Shown: positions 9,410-18,139 of the stretch, piece after piece
Layout: the number at the start of each line of letters is the position of its first letter
Position numbering within the stretch: the first letter of the stretch is position 1
DNA from: Candidatus Thiocaldithrix dubininis
GTDB lineage: Bacteria; Pseudomonadota; Gammaproteobacteria; Thiotrichales; Thiotrichaceae
Length of the DNA stretch: 64,000 nt
Reading direction: 5' to 3'
NCBI GenBank assembly: GCA_029972135.1
Contig: CP124755.1
Coordinates: forward strand, 682,001-746,000
The notes under the pieces: generated by a model
What the model saw: only the letters and a program-made list of their open reading frames with translations
What the model was told of the DNA's origin: nothing
Database searches by the model: none
Position numbers and translations under genes: made by a program

Positions 9410-9708
9410 GGTTGTTATTCCCTCATCGTTATTTTGCGGCGTAGTATAAAACGCTACAAATTGTCAAGCTGATTTACTGGATAAATGGAAGTATTAACTA
9501 AAACCGTGCATTGATTATGCAAATGCGGCGCTTGCTTGAGTGGGTCGGACTGGCAATTAACTTACTTTGCACATTAAATTTTGTGAGGTTTACGCAGATG
9601 CGCTAGTTTGTTACCACACTTGGAATATAGGTCTTTTGTTCTATATTTACTTGAAAAAAGTTTTATAGACGATAGGTATTTACGTAACTTAACCGAGCGG
9701 ACATCACA
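9410..9708. other. Intergenic region upstream of cbpA
   Basis: 299 nt between the divergent V4R-like gene and cbpA. Short open frames on both strands (for example 9608-9793) have no ribosome binding site and no recognisable product. It presumably holds the promoters of the two divergent genes. No convincing -35/-10 pair, RNA gene or repeat was identified. Confidence 0.5.
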
Positions 9709-10671
9709 TTGGAATACAAGGATTATTACAAGATCTTGGGTGTCGCCAAAGATGCATCTCAAGATGACATTAAACGGGCTTACCGCAAATTAGCGCGTAA
9801 GTACCACCCAGACGTGAGCAAGGAAGCAGATGCCGAAGTACGTTTTAAAGAAGTCGGTGAAGCGTATGAAGTGTTAAAAGACCCCGAAAAGCGCCAAGCT
9901 TATGACCAATTAGGCAGCAATTGGCAAGCGGGACAAGGCGGTTTTAACCCACCACCGAATTGGAATCAGAATCAAGATTTTGGTTTTAATGGTGGCGGTT
10001 ATACCAGTAATGAAGGCGATTTCAGTGATTTTTTTGAAAGTTTATTTGGACGATGTGCGGGGCGTGCAGGCGCTAGTGCAGGGGGCGGGCGTCCGCGAGC
10101 GATGCGCGGCGAAGATAGTCATGCCCGTATTTTTATCGACTTAGCAGATGCGTATACAGGTGCAACACGTAGTTTAAGCTTGCGTACAGTGGAATATGAC
10201 GCGAATGGGCAGCCGCATAATGTGGATAAAACCCTGAATGTCAAAATTCCCAAAGGCATTAAAGCTGGGCAAAGTATTCGTTTACAAGGGCAGGGCAATC
10301 CCGGTTTTGGCGGGGGCGAACCGGGTGATCTATACTTAGAAGTAGCTTTTAATGAGCATTCACTGTATCAAGTGGATGGTCGCGATGTTTCCATTGAACT
10401 ACCGATTGCGCCGTGGGAATCGGCTCTAGGGGCAAAAATAACTGTACCCACGCCAGTCGGTTCAGTGGAATTAAAAGTGCCGGTTGGCGCTTCTAGTGGT
10501 AAGCGTATGCGTTTGAAAGGGCGCGGCATTCCGGGCAAAGAGCCGGGCGATTTTTATGTCACTTTAGAAATCGTCATGCCGCCAACGGTCAGCGATACGG
10601 AAAAAAGCTTATATGAATCCTTACAAACAGCGGCGGGTCACTTTAATCCACGCGCCAACTTAGGAGGTTAA
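9709..10671 (+). CDS. cbpA: Curved-DNA-binding DnaJ-like co-chaperone CbpA, TTG start
   Basis: DnaJ paralog that stimulates DnaK and binds curved DNA; 320 residues. The N-terminal J domain (about 1-70) has the HPD tripeptide in [12 protein letters not shown] Gly/Phe/Asn-rich linker follows, then two C-terminal beta domains ([19 protein letters not shown] ...) with no zinc finger, which separates CbpA from DnaJ. The start is TTG at 9709, set 7 nt after GAGCGGA; it gives the conserved [12 protein letters not shown], and no in-frame ATG fits. cbpM follows after 2 nt, confirming identity. Confidence 0.93.
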   Translation: MEYKDYYKILGVAKDASQDDIKRAYRKLARKYHPDVSKEADAEVRFKEVGEAYEVLKDPEKRQAYDQLGSNWQAGQGGFNPPPNWNQNQDFGFNGGGYTSNEGDFSDFFESLFGRCAGRAGASAGGGRPRAMRGEDSHARIFIDLADAYTGATRSLSLRTVEYDANGQPHNVDKTLNVKIPKGIKAGQSIRLQGQGNPGFGGGEPGDLYLEVAFNEHSLYQVDGRDVSIELPIAPWESALGAKITVPTPVGSVELKVPVGASSGKRMRLKGRGIPGKEPGDFYVTLEIVMPPTVSDTEKSLYESLQTAAGHFNPRANLGG

Positions 10672-10673
10672 TT

Positions 10674-11021
10674 ATGGCAAACCCTAATCTCGAACAGTTG
10701 AGCGGTTTATTATTAGACCACGCGCAAACGTTAAGTTTGGCTGAATTATGCCGTTGTTGTGCCATTCCCGCCGAACAAGTGCTGATTATGGTCGAACAAG
10801 GCATTATTGAACCACAAGAGACTCGTATTACTACCTCGCGCTGGGTATTTGCCAGCCCACAAATTTTGCGTTTAAAAGCCGCCATGCGTTTGCAACACGA
10901 TTTGGGTATTAATATTGCGGGAGCGGCCTTAGCTTTAGATTTGTTGGATGAAGTCAAACAACTACGCCAACAATTGAAAGCTTATCAACGGCGTTTAGAC
11001 ACGATTGAGGCGCATGAATAG
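10674..11021 (+). CDS. cbpM: Chaperone modulator CbpM
   Basis: 115-residue MerR-like helical protein that binds the J domain of CbpA and inhibits its co-chaperone and DNA-binding activities. It shows LAELCRCCAIPAEQVLIMVEQGIIEP, then RLKAAMRLQHDLGINIAGAALALDLLDEV and a C-terminal coiled coil. It starts 2 nt after the cbpA stop with GGAGG overlapping the cbpA end, so translation is coupled. Confidence 0.9.
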   Translation: MANPNLEQLSGLLLDHAQTLSLAELCRCCAIPAEQVLIMVEQGIIEPQETRITTSRWVFASPQILRLKAAMRLQHDLGINIAGAALALDLLDEVKQLRQQLKAYQRRLDTIEAHE

Positions 11022-11037
11022 CTACGGCTATTCGTGC
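11012..11037. terminator. Bidirectional hairpin between cbpM and the phosphatase gene
   Basis: 11-bp stem with one G-T pair (11012-11022 with 11027-11037) and a TACG tetraloop, filling the 16-nt gap between convergent genes and overlapping the cbpM stop codon. There is no long T-run, so termination strength is uncertain. Confidence 0.55.
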
Positions 11038-11397
11038 TTATAGGTCGATATGCTGCGCGACTTTCAGCTTTAGTAATTGCACCAACTCCGGTTGCATATA
11101 AGCATAATGATCGGCAATGGCTAAACAAATCAGCCTTTTGTCTTTTAATAAGCTTGGAAATTTTTTGCTGATCTTAGTTTTATGCATTTTTTCCATGACA
11201 AAAATAATATCAGCCCATTCGATTAAATCGCCAGAAATAGGGGTTTCTGCATCAGCATTCGTGCCTGCGCTAATGGCATGAATACCCGCATATTCCGTAA
11301 ATACTGCTTCGGCGGTTGGGCTGCGTAAACGATTTTCGGTACAAACAAATAACAAGTTAATGCGATTTTCCTTAAGATGGTTGTAATAGGCTGGCAT
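11038..11397 (-). CDS. Low-molecular-weight protein tyrosine phosphatase-like protein
   Basis: 119 residues. The phosphatase P-loop is intact near the N-terminus (FVCTENRLRSPTAEAVF, a CX5RS motif). Family landmarks ISAGTNADAETPIS and DHYAYMQPELVQLLK are also present. The usual DP acid-loop is reduced to ADHYAYM, as in the short family that sits apart from classical LMW-PTPs. The gene overlaps the end of the VanW-like gene by 26 nt on the same strand, so the two are co-transcribed. Substrate unknown. Confidence 0.82.
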   Translation of the reverse strand: MPAYYNHLKENRINLLFVCTENRLRSPTAEAVFTEYAGIHAISAGTNADAETPISGDLIEWADIIFVMEKMHKTKISKKFPSLLKDKRLICLAIADHYAYMQPELVQLLKLKVAQHIDL

Positions 11398-12193
11398 CGA
11401 CTGGGTAGTTAACCCGTGCTTGATTTTTATAAAGCAGCGTTGAGGCTAGGCATTGCGGCTGGTGACCTTTGCTAATAGTGTCGCGCCAGATTTCATTTTT
11501 TCTGAAAACTTGTTGCTGTATCTGAATGAATTGACTGTTTTTTTCATACACATGGTATTTTATAGCACTGGGCGTATCTGCTAATAATTCCCCTTCTAAC
11601 TGATGTTCGGCGACTTTTAGATGAATTTGAAAGGTCGTTGAGGTGGGATTATAAATCACCAAATCCACGTAATTGTAAAAAATCGCAGCACCCGAACCAA
11701 AAGGTAAGACACGCCCTTCATCAGGAAAAGGATCAAAACTGTGATGGGAACGCTCTACGACTTGTAAGGGCGAATGCAAGACCATCCAATGAATTAAATT
11801 GCTTAATTGGCAAATGCCGCCGCCAATACCTGCTTGTGCTTTACCAAACGATAATTCCATTCCTTCAACAAAACCGCGTTGCTGCGTGGGTTTACCTACC
11901 AATTTGCAAAAAGAAAAATATTCATGCGGTCGGATCACAATGCCATTCACACAATCCACCGCAATTTTAAGATTGGTTACTTTATTGTGTTGCAGATGTA
12001 AATCAACACCTGCAAAGTGGCGAATTAATTTAGAGGTATGTTTTATATAACGGTGAGTTAGCTTATTGTGGGGTTGTAAGGTATGCGCATAGCGTCTATT
12101 AGAACAATACCAAGCTAATTTTTTAAATAATCGCCGTTGATTAACACGTAACCAGTATAAAACAGGGTGGTATAACGATAATGGTTTACGCAT
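11372..12193 (-). CDS. VanW family protein
   Basis: 273 residues. The central VanW domain (about 75-190) shows the characteristic FAGVDLHLQHNKVTNLKIAV, IRPHEYFSFCKLVGKPTQQRGF and GIGGGICQLSNLIHWMVLHS. VanW proteins are linked to some glycopeptide-resistance clusters, but most are of unknown function and occur outside such clusters. No signal peptide is evident. It lies 6 nt after the YiiX-like lipoprotein gene and overlaps the phosphatase gene, making a three-gene minus-strand operon. No van ligase or other resistance gene is nearby, so resistance should not be inferred. Confidence 0.88.
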   Translation of the reverse strand: MRKPLSLYHPVLYWLRVNQRRLFKKLAWYCSNRRYAHTLQPHNKLTHRYIKHTSKLIRHFAGVDLHLQHNKVTNLKIAVDCVNGIVIRPHEYFSFCKLVGKPTQQRGFVEGMELSFGKAQAGIGGGICQLSNLIHWMVLHSPLQVVERSHHSFDPFPDEGRVLPFGSGAAIFYNYVDLVIYNPTSTTFQIHLKVAEHQLEGELLADTPSAIKYHVYEKNSQFIQIQQQVFRKNEIWRDTISKGHQPQCLASTLLYKNQARVNYPVDASLLQPS

Positions 12194-12199
12194 ATTAAT

Positions 12200-12835
12200 C
12201 TAACGCTGTACAACTAGTGTTAATTGCTCTGAGGCAAACATATTTGCGGGTGAGATTACCGTGTTTTTTAAGGGAACTTTGTTGCCATAACGTTGTTTTA
12301 ATTGATATTGCACCAGCGGATGAGATAAATCAAAGTCGCCGAGTTTTTGCAGTTTACCCACTTTAATCCCCAAGGCACGCTCATAAATTTTCCAAACCAA
12401 TTCAGAACAATAAATTCGTGAGTCTGACCATTCAAAAGTTAAATCATAGGGTTTCGCTTTGAAGGTCATGGCTTGTGCTTTGAGTTTTTTAATCGCATTA
12501 GGCGTTAACACTTGTTGGGCATTGTGCAAACGTTTAACCACAAAATGCTGTTGTTTATCGCGGGCAATCCATTGAGCTAACGGGGTATATTGCACTTTGC
12601 TAATGGCTTCATACACATAAGGCTTGCCCTCACGCATAAAAATAATGCCAACGTGGCTATACGGTGAATGGGTAACAATTTGAATTGCTTGGCTTTGTTT
12701 CGATGGCGTAGTCTGAAAAATAATATCGCCATCGCGTAAGGTCATAGGTTCAACGGCGGTTGAGACAGTGGGCTTGCAGCCAAGTAATATGATTAAGGAA
12801 AGACTAAAGGTATAAGCGCGTAAGGGATTGGTCAT
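12200..12835 (-). CDS. YiiX/YebB-like NlpC/P60-superfamily lipoprotein
   Basis: 211-residue lipoprotein: the signal ends in SLIILLGC. The mature part is a permuted papain-like fold of the YiiX type. It has LRDGDIIFQTTPS, then the His of SPYSHVGIIFMREGKPYVYEA, and the Cys of SDSRIYCSELVWKIYERA as probable catalytic residues. Family members cleave amide or lipid-ester bonds; the substrate here is unknown. The ATG at 12835 has CAGG about 7 nt upstream, while the ATG at 12850 has none. First gene of the operon with the VanW-like and phosphatase-like genes. Confidence 0.8.
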   Translation of the reverse strand: MTNPLRAYTFSLSLIILLGCKPTVSTAVEPMTLRDGDIIFQTTPSKQSQAIQIVTHSPYSHVGIIFMREGKPYVYEAISKVQYTPLAQWIARDKQQHFVVKRLHNAQQVLTPNAIKKLKAQAMTFKAKPYDLTFEWSDSRIYCSELVWKIYERALGIKVGKLQKLGDFDLSHPLVQYQLKQRYGNKVPLKNTVISPANMFASEQLTLVVQR

Positions 12836-12935
12836 AGCAAACCTGAGCATTTTTTTGATTAAACTAGCGGTATAGTGCGGGGCAATTATTTAAATTTTGT
12901 GGAGTTTTGCAGGATTTTTCTATCAGAAAACAGCA

Positions 12936-12957
12936 TAACCCGCCATATGACGGGTTA
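12936..12957 (-). terminator. Possible pilU terminator
   Basis: TAACCCG (12936-12942) pairs with CGGGTTA (12951-12957) around an 8-nt loop, 13 nt after the pilU stop on the minus strand. A short T-rich stretch follows in that direction. Stem is short, so this is tentative. Confidence 0.45.
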
Positions 12958-12970
12958 GACGGGTAATGAC

Positions 12971-14146
12971 TTAGACTTTTTCGGCTTCGAGTTTGGGTTC
13001 AAGTGAGAGTTTGGATAAGAAATCGTCGTCGGCGGGTTTAGGCTTTACGGGTTCAGGTGCAGGTTGCACAGGTTTAGGCGCGGCAGCATTGCCAGAAAGG
13101 TTAATTTTGAGTTTTAAATTGCTGGGTGAATCAGCATTGCGTAAGGCTTCCGCCAGTGAAATATGCCCTTCACGATACAGGCGGTATAAGTGACTATCGA
13201 AAGTTTGCATGCCTTGTTCTTCGGATTTTTCCATGACTTCTTTAATCGCATGCACTTCGCCTTTCATAATCAGGTCACGAATCATCGGCGTGCCTAATAA
13301 AATTTCAATGGCAGCGACCCGTTTGCCGTCAATAGTGGGAATAAGGCGTTGTGACACAAATGCTTTGAGATTCAGCGATAAATCCATTAGCAATTGGTGA
13401 CGGCGTTCTTCAGGAAAGAAGTTAATGATACGGTCGAGCGCTTGGTTAGCATTATTTGCGTGTAGAGTGGATAAACACAAATGCCCGGTTTCCGCAAAGG
13501 CGAGCGCGTGTTCCATCGTGTCTTGGCTACGAATCTCACCGATTAAAATCACATCCGGCGCTTGGCGTAAGGTATTTTTAAGCGCATCTTCGTAGCTATC
13601 GGTATCTACGCCGACTTCACGTTGATTCACAATGGATTTTTTATGCGGATGCACATACTCAATCGGGTCTTCGATGGTAATAATATGCCCATCATGTGTG
13701 CGATTGCGGTAATCAATTAAGGCGGCGAGTGAGGTGGATTTACCTGAACCTGTACCGCCGACGAATAGAATTAAACCGCGCTTTTCTAAAATCGTGCGTT
13801 TTAAAACATCAGGCAAGCCCAATTTATCCGCGTCGGGAATTTCGGTTTTAATATTCCGAATCACCATGGCAATCTTGTGTTTCTGCTTGAAGATATTCAC
13901 CCGGAAACGCCCAATGCCTTCCTCCGAAATCGCTAAATTCATTTCCGGCTTATGTTCAAATTGCTTTTGTTGTTCGGCATTCATCAGGCTATACGCCATG
14001 TCATGCAGAATTTCCGGCGTTAGTTTGATTTTATCCACAGCGCGTAGGCTGCCTTGAAATTTAGCAGCGGGCGGTGCATCAGCGGTTAAATAGAGGTCAG
14101 AGCCATCGCGCATGACGAGTACACGTAAGTATTCTTTAAGTTGCAT
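12971..14146 (-). CDS. pilU: PilT-like retraction ATPase PilU
   Basis: 391-residue hexameric ATPase that assists type IV pilus retraction at the cytoplasmic side of the inner membrane. Motifs are Walker A GGTGSGKSTS, the Asp box TIEDPIEYVH, Walker B DVILIGEIR and the His box HLCLSTLHANNA. The C-terminal signature DSPSNLKLKI points to PilU rather than PilT, followed by a Pro/Lys-rich tail of about 40 residues. No pilT lies next to it here. A TfpZ-like pilin accessory gene occurs at 41 kb. Confidence 0.9.
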   Translation of the reverse strand: MQLKEYLRVLVMRDGSDLYLTADAPPAAKFQGSLRAVDKIKLTPEILHDMAYSLMNAEQQKQFEHKPEMNLAISEEGIGRFRVNIFKQKHKIAMVIRNIKTEIPDADKLGLPDVLKRTILEKRGLILFVGGTGSGKSTSLAALIDYRNRTHDGHIITIEDPIEYVHPHKKSIVNQREVGVDTDSYEDALKNTLRQAPDVILIGEIRSQDTMEHALAFAETGHLCLSTLHANNANQALDRIINFFPEERRHQLLMDLSLNLKAFVSQRLIPTIDGKRVAAIEILLGTPMIRDLIMKGEVHAIKEVMEKSEEQGMQTFDSHLYRLYREGHISLAEALRNADSPSNLKLKINLSGNAAAPKPVQPAPEPVKPKPADDDFLSKLSLEPKLEAEKV

Positions 14147-14272
14147 AATACGCTACCTTATTATTATTCATGGTCAGTCAGCTATTCTAACAATAAGATT
14201 GTGAACCATAGATGTCGCAACACAGTGGCAAGGCGAGGAATAGTATGCAATTTATAAAAAAGAGGTGCGCTT

Positions 14273-15469
14273 ATGGCAGCAATTGCGAATAAGTTGGCGC
14301 AATGGCAGCAAGCGGGTTTACTCAGTGCCGAACAAACCGATGCTATCTTGGCATTTGAAGCACAGCAAACTACGCGTGCGCCGTGGTGGTTATATAGCCT
14401 AATGATTTTAGGCGCGGCGATTATGGGATTAGGCATTATTTCCCTGATTGCTGCGAATTGGGCGAATATTCCCGATTTATTTAAACTCAGTATTGCCTTT
14501 TTAGTCTTAGGCGGCTTAGGTTTCGCTATTTATCAACAATATACCCCGCCACATAATGGCATTTGGTTTGAAGTGCTAATTATTGGCTTTATGCTCATGT
14601 GTTTAGCTACGATTGGCTTAACCGCGCAGATTTATCACACGGGCGGGCATTGGTATTACGCTATTTTATTCTGGGCATTCATTACCTTACCCGTATGTTT
14701 ATTTGCGAAAAGTGGTTTTACCCGCTTTTTATGGGTGAGCTTATTATTACATTCGGCAATTTGGGCATTAACCCAATGGGATTTTGAACGAGATTTTATT
14801 TTTACGGATCGAATTCCCGGTGTATTTCTGCTTGCGCCGTTATTAAGTGCAGTCGCTTATTTTGCAAGTAAACAATGGAAATGGCTGCAAACCTTTACCC
14901 CTAGTTTATTATTTTGGTTTCAAGTCAGCGCCATTATTAGCTTAGGTTTTATTGACACAGTACGCTCTGTCGATTCTCTACGTGAAACCGCAATGTTAGC
15001 GTATATGCCTGCGTATATTTGTGCGATTTTATTAACCTTGGGTGTGATTGTTTCAGATCGTTATAATCTGCTGAATAAGGTATTAGTGTTGGCTGTGTTG
15101 GGTTTATTCCTGATTTACTATCAACCCGGCGGTTTTTTCTTGGATATGTTCCGCACAAGTTTATTTAGTGCGGATAATCATCAAGTGGCATGGTGGCAAG
15201 CCAACGATATACGCGCCCCGATTTTAACCTTAACTATTCTATTTTTATACGCCATTCATGCTGGTAATTCTGGGCAAACCCGCAGCTTTAATCTGATTAC
15301 CTTCTTAATCGGTTTGCGCTTCTTAATTCTGTATTTTCAAGCGATGGGCGGTTTAGCCGCAACCGGCGTGGGCTTAATTCTGTCCGGCGCATTTATTATT
15401 GGTATTGCTTGGTTGTGGTCGAAGCAACGGGAAAAATTGCGTCAATGGTCGCAGGAGTTAAGCGTATGA
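14273..15469 (+). CDS. DUF2157 multi-pass membrane protein
   Basis: 398 residues. A cytosolic N-terminal helix pair (LAQWQQAGLLSAEQTDAILAFEAQQ) is typical of DUF2157, followed by about ten predicted membrane segments. The function of the family is unknown. The stop overlaps the next start in ATGA, so it is translationally coupled with the GDYXXLXY gene, its usual genomic partner. Confidence 0.85.
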   Translation: MAAIANKLAQWQQAGLLSAEQTDAILAFEAQQTTRAPWWLYSLMILGAAIMGLGIISLIAANWANIPDLFKLSIAFLVLGGLGFAIYQQYTPPHNGIWFEVLIIGFMLMCLATIGLTAQIYHTGGHWYYAILFWAFITLPVCLFAKSGFTRFLWVSLLLHSAIWALTQWDFERDFIFTDRIPGVFLLAPLLSAVAYFASKQWKWLQTFTPSLLFWFQVSAIISLGFIDTVRSVDSLRETAMLAYMPAYICAILLTLGVIVSDRYNLLNKVLVLAVLGLFLIYYQPGGFFLDMFRTSLFSADNHQVAWWQANDIRAPILTLTILFLYAIHAGNSGQTRSFNLITFLIGLRFLILYFQAMGGLAATGVGLILSGAFIIGIAWLWSKQREKLRQWSQELSV

Positions 15470-15960
15470 AAGCCAAGTCTTTATTAATCGCCAGCCTTGC
15501 CTTGCCGATTGTTGCGTTAATTGCCAATGCGTTGTGGCATGAGTGGGCGCGACATCAGGGGCAAGAGGTTACGATTCCCATTACGGGCTTTGATCCACGC
15601 GATTTATTGTCAGGGCATTTTCTGACCTATCAATTGCAGTACGGTGCAGATAATAGCGACTGCCGACCTGAAGGCACGCCCGCAATTATGTGTTTACAAC
15701 CCAGTCCACAGCTACATGTTAATACCGCAGAAAAGCCAGCGGATTGTGATTTATATATTCGCGGGCAATGCGGCGGTTTGGGGCGCTTTAGCGCGAATAT
15801 TGAGCGTTTTTATATTCCCGAAGCATACGCCGCAGTATTGGATCAGAAAGTACGTAATAATCAAGGTGCGTTGGTGCTAGGTGTGGATAATAAAGGTAAC
15901 GCAAGTATTCGTGATTTATTGATTGAGGGTAAACCGTGGAAAGCAGCGGTCGCGGAGTAA
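15466..15960 (+). CDS. GDYXXLXY-domain membrane-anchored protein
   Basis: 164 residues with one N-terminal membrane anchor (SLLIASLALPIVALIANAL) and an extracytoplasmic domain. The family motif appears in degenerate form as PRDLLSGHFLTYQLQYG. Start at 15466 from the ATGA overlap with the DUF2157 gene; the frame is open upstream, but that would read inside the preceding gene. Proteins of this family travel with DUF2157 or DUF4401 genes. Function unknown. Confidence 0.82.
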   Translation: MKAKSLLIASLALPIVALIANALWHEWARHQGQEVTIPITGFDPRDLLSGHFLTYQLQYGADNSDCRPEGTPAIMCLQPSPQLHVNTAEKPADCDLYIRGQCGGLGRFSANIERFYIPEAYAAVLDQKVRNNQGALVLGVDNKGNASIRDLLIEGKPWKAAVAE

Positions 15961-16104
15961 GCCCTAGGTTTGGGATTATACCGGGTAAAATATTAGCCCC
16001 TTTCTCGATAGTGCAAGTCTGACTATGCTTATAAACAAGAAGTTAGACCACAAGCTCCACACTGACTTCTCAATCCAATGGTAAATGCAAATAAGGATTA
16101 GGTT

Positions 16105-16458
16105 ATGAAAGCTTTAATTAAAACTGTGTTAGTAACTTGTTTAATGTTAGGCGGGGCAGCCGCAACCCAAACCGCCAGCGCGGGTGATTTAATCATTCGT
16201 ATTGGTAATAGCGGCGGTTATCACGCGCAGCATGGGCATCGTGCGATGCCACGCGTAGCGCATCCGCGCCGTGCTTATGTACGTCCCGCACCGCCTCGCG
16301 TTGTGTATGTACGCCCCGCGCCACCGCGCCATGTAGTGCATCGTGCACCGCCTAAACGTGTGGTCTATGTACGTCCAGCGCCTCCCCGTTATGCACACCC
16401 ACGCCATGTACGTTGGGGCGGTCATCACGGTAGACACGGCGGTTGTTCACGCTGCTAA
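16105..16458 (+). CDS. Exported His/Arg/Pro-rich small protein
   Basis: 117 residues with a clear signal peptide (cleavage near TASAGD). The mature part is very basic and consists largely of imperfect repeats of the type YVRPAPPR (three to four copies), interspersed with HR and HP pairs and ending GGHHGRHGGCSRC. The many His residues and terminal Cys pair could bind metal; that is inference. AAGGATTAGG precedes the ATG. Low-complexity composition prevents family assignment. Confidence 0.72.
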   Translation: MKALIKTVLVTCLMLGGAAATQTASAGDLIIRIGNSGGYHAQHGHRAMPRVAHPRRAYVRPAPPRVVYVRPAPPRHVVHRAPPKRVVYVRPAPPRYAHPRHVRWGGHHGRHGGCSRC

Positions 16459-16489
16459 TGAGCGTTACAACTAATCGCTACTAAAACGG

Positions 16490-16516
16490 CTAGGGAAATC
16501 ATTAAGATTTCCCTAG
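16490..16516. terminator. Bidirectional terminator overlapping the DUF1131 stop codon
   Basis: Perfect 11-bp stem (16490-16500 with 16506-16516) and a 5-nt loop. On the plus strand TGTTTTATT follows, ending the His-rich gene. On the minus strand CCGTTTT follows. The stop codon and the last four codons of the minus-strand lipoprotein gene lie inside it. Confidence 0.75.
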
Positions 16517-17110
16517 TGTTTTATTGACGGGTGGTTTCCAAACGATACTTGCTAATTGCCAATCTTTTAACACGTCTAAAGGTGGCAGGGCATTATTAGG
16601 TCCGTTCCAAATACCTGTAAAAATATACAAAACATTCTCAGCTTTTGGTGCATAACACAGTACCCTGCCTTCTAAATCTTCCATGCCCGGTGCGCAATTA
16701 TCTAATTTAGGCTTTGGGTAAATTTCATTAAATTTCATGCCAATGGGATGCCCTAAACCATTTTTAATGAGGTTATCCTGCACCATAACCGAAAAAACCT
16801 TGTCGTGTTTTAAGTCTGGGTTAATAGTCATTAAACGTTTAATGCCTTGATTAACCTCAATCACGGGATATTGATTGCCATCGGCAAAATTAGTGTGTTG
16901 AGCCACATTATAGCCTTGGAATACCTGCGTAATTTCATGCAGATTAAACGGTGTTGTGCCATTAATCGGGCCAATGCCGTTAGCAGATAATGTAGCAATC
17001 GGCGCGTATTTAACGGGTAGGGTATTGGACTTTTGCTCATTGCAAGCCGTTAACGCAAGTGCAACAGGTATGAATAACAGTAAACTTGTGTGTTTAAATA
17101 GGGTTCGCAT
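16502..17110 (-). CDS. DUF1131 lipoprotein, YfeY-like
   Basis: 202-residue lipoprotein (signal ending ALALTAC). The body matches the E. coli YfeY pattern: GIGPINGTTPFN near the N-terminus, IGMKFNEIYPK, a Cys pair around NCAPGMEDLEGRVLC, and ALPPLDVLKDWQLASIVWK at the end. YfeY is known as an RpoE-regulated lipoprotein; whether that holds here is unknown. Start at 17110 chosen because AAGGAG sits 6 nt upstream; the frame is open further up without support. Confidence 0.82.
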   Translation of the reverse strand: MRTLFKHTSLLLFIPVALALTACNEQKSNTLPVKYAPIATLSANGIGPINGTTPFNLHEITQVFQGYNVAQHTNFADGNQYPVIEVNQGIKRLMTINPDLKHDKVFSVMVQDNLIKNGLGHPIGMKFNEIYPKPKLDNCAPGMEDLEGRVLCYAPKAENVLYIFTGIWNGPNNALPPLDVLKDWQLASIVWKPPVNKTLGKS

Positions 17111-17224
17111 TCCGACTCCTTGGCGCTGACGCTCTATCCATGATTTTTTCATAAAACCAACCCAGGTGCATTTCTATCTCCGGCTCTTTATAGTGCAGCT
17201 TTGTTTGGGGTTGAATAGTTGTAT

Positions 17225-18139
17225 ATGAAGTTACCGCAAGTTTGGTTAATTGATGCCAGTATTTATGTATTTCGTGCGTGGTTTGTACGCAAAGAACCGT
17301 CATTTGATAAAAGTGGGCAACCAAGCCATGCAGTGTTAGGCTTTCTACGCTTCGTTTATAACTTATTACACACCGAATATCCAACCCATGTTGCATTTGC
17401 CTTTGACACCAGTTTGCAAAATTCTATCCGTAAGCAAGTGTATGCTGATTACAAAGCTAACCGTTCACTTGCTCCGGCGGATTTAAAGTATCAATTTCAA
17501 CTTTGCCGAGAATTTTTAGACGCATTGGGCATTGTGCAAGCGGTTAGCCCCCGTTATGAAGCCGATGACATTATTGGTACGTGGGCAACGCATTATCGGT
17601 CACTGGGTTATGCCAATCAGATTATTTCTGGCGATAAGGATTTGGCACAATTGGTTGGTGAACACGATGTCTGGTGGGATTATGGCAAACGCAAAGCCTT
17701 AACTACGGGGGGTGTTAAAAAGGAATTTGGCGTCTGGCCGGTGCAAATTCCTGAGCAATTAGCCTTAGCGGGCGATGTGGCGGACAATATTCCGGGTATA
17801 CCGGGCATTGGTATGGCAAGCGCTGCTAAGTTATTGCAAAAATTTGCCACCGTTGAAGTCTTGTTATCGCGTTTGCCGGAAGTCGGTAATATGAAAACTA
17901 AAGGTGCGAAGCGTTGGCAAGAGTTGGTTACGCAACATCAAGCGACGGTGCGGTTGGCGCGGCAATTAACCAGCATTTATACCGATGTACCGGATATTCC
18001 GCTGGAATTAGCGCGGCAGTCTGTGAATTCAGAAAAGTTATGGGCGTTGTGTGAACTGCTGGGATTAACCGAACAGCAGTTCCAGCTTTGGCAAAATACG
18101 GCGAACTTGCCTACTGTTTGTACTTCTGCAAATCCTTAG
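17225..18139 (+). CDS. Stand-alone 5'-3' exonuclease (FEN/PolI N-domain type)
   Basis: 304 residues homologous to the 5' nuclease domain of DNA polymerase I and to ExoIX/Xni. Metal-binding acidic residues are seen in LIDASIYVFRAW, FAFDTSLQNSIRKQVYADYKANR, YEADDIIGTWA and ISGDKDLAQLV. The helix-hairpin-helix DVADNIPGIPGIGMASAAKLL binds DNA. Longer than E. coli Xni and retaining the acidic cluster, so it is likely active. The last 29 nt overlap the end of the convergent solute-binding-protein gene. Confidence 0.87.
   Translation: MKLPQVWLIDASIYVFRAWFVRKEPSFDKSGQPSHAVLGFLRFVYNLLHTEYPTHVAFAFDTSLQNSIRKQVYADYKANRSLAPADLKYQFQLCREFLDALGIVQAVSPRYEADDIIGTWATHYRSLGYANQIISGDKDLAQLVGEHDVWWDYGKRKALTTGGVKKEFGVWPVQIPEQLALAGDVADNIPGIPGIGMASAAKLLQKFATVEVLLSRLPEVGNMKTKGAKRWQELVTQHQATVRLARQLTSIYTDVPDIPLELARQSVNSEKLWALCELLGLTEQQFQLWQNTANLPTVCTSANP

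Noticed and set aside
11372..12193. Glycopeptide-resistance gene cluster suggested by VanW
   Set aside because: No VanA/B-type ligase, VanH, VanX or VanRS genes are nearby; VanW-domain proteins are common outside resistance clusters.
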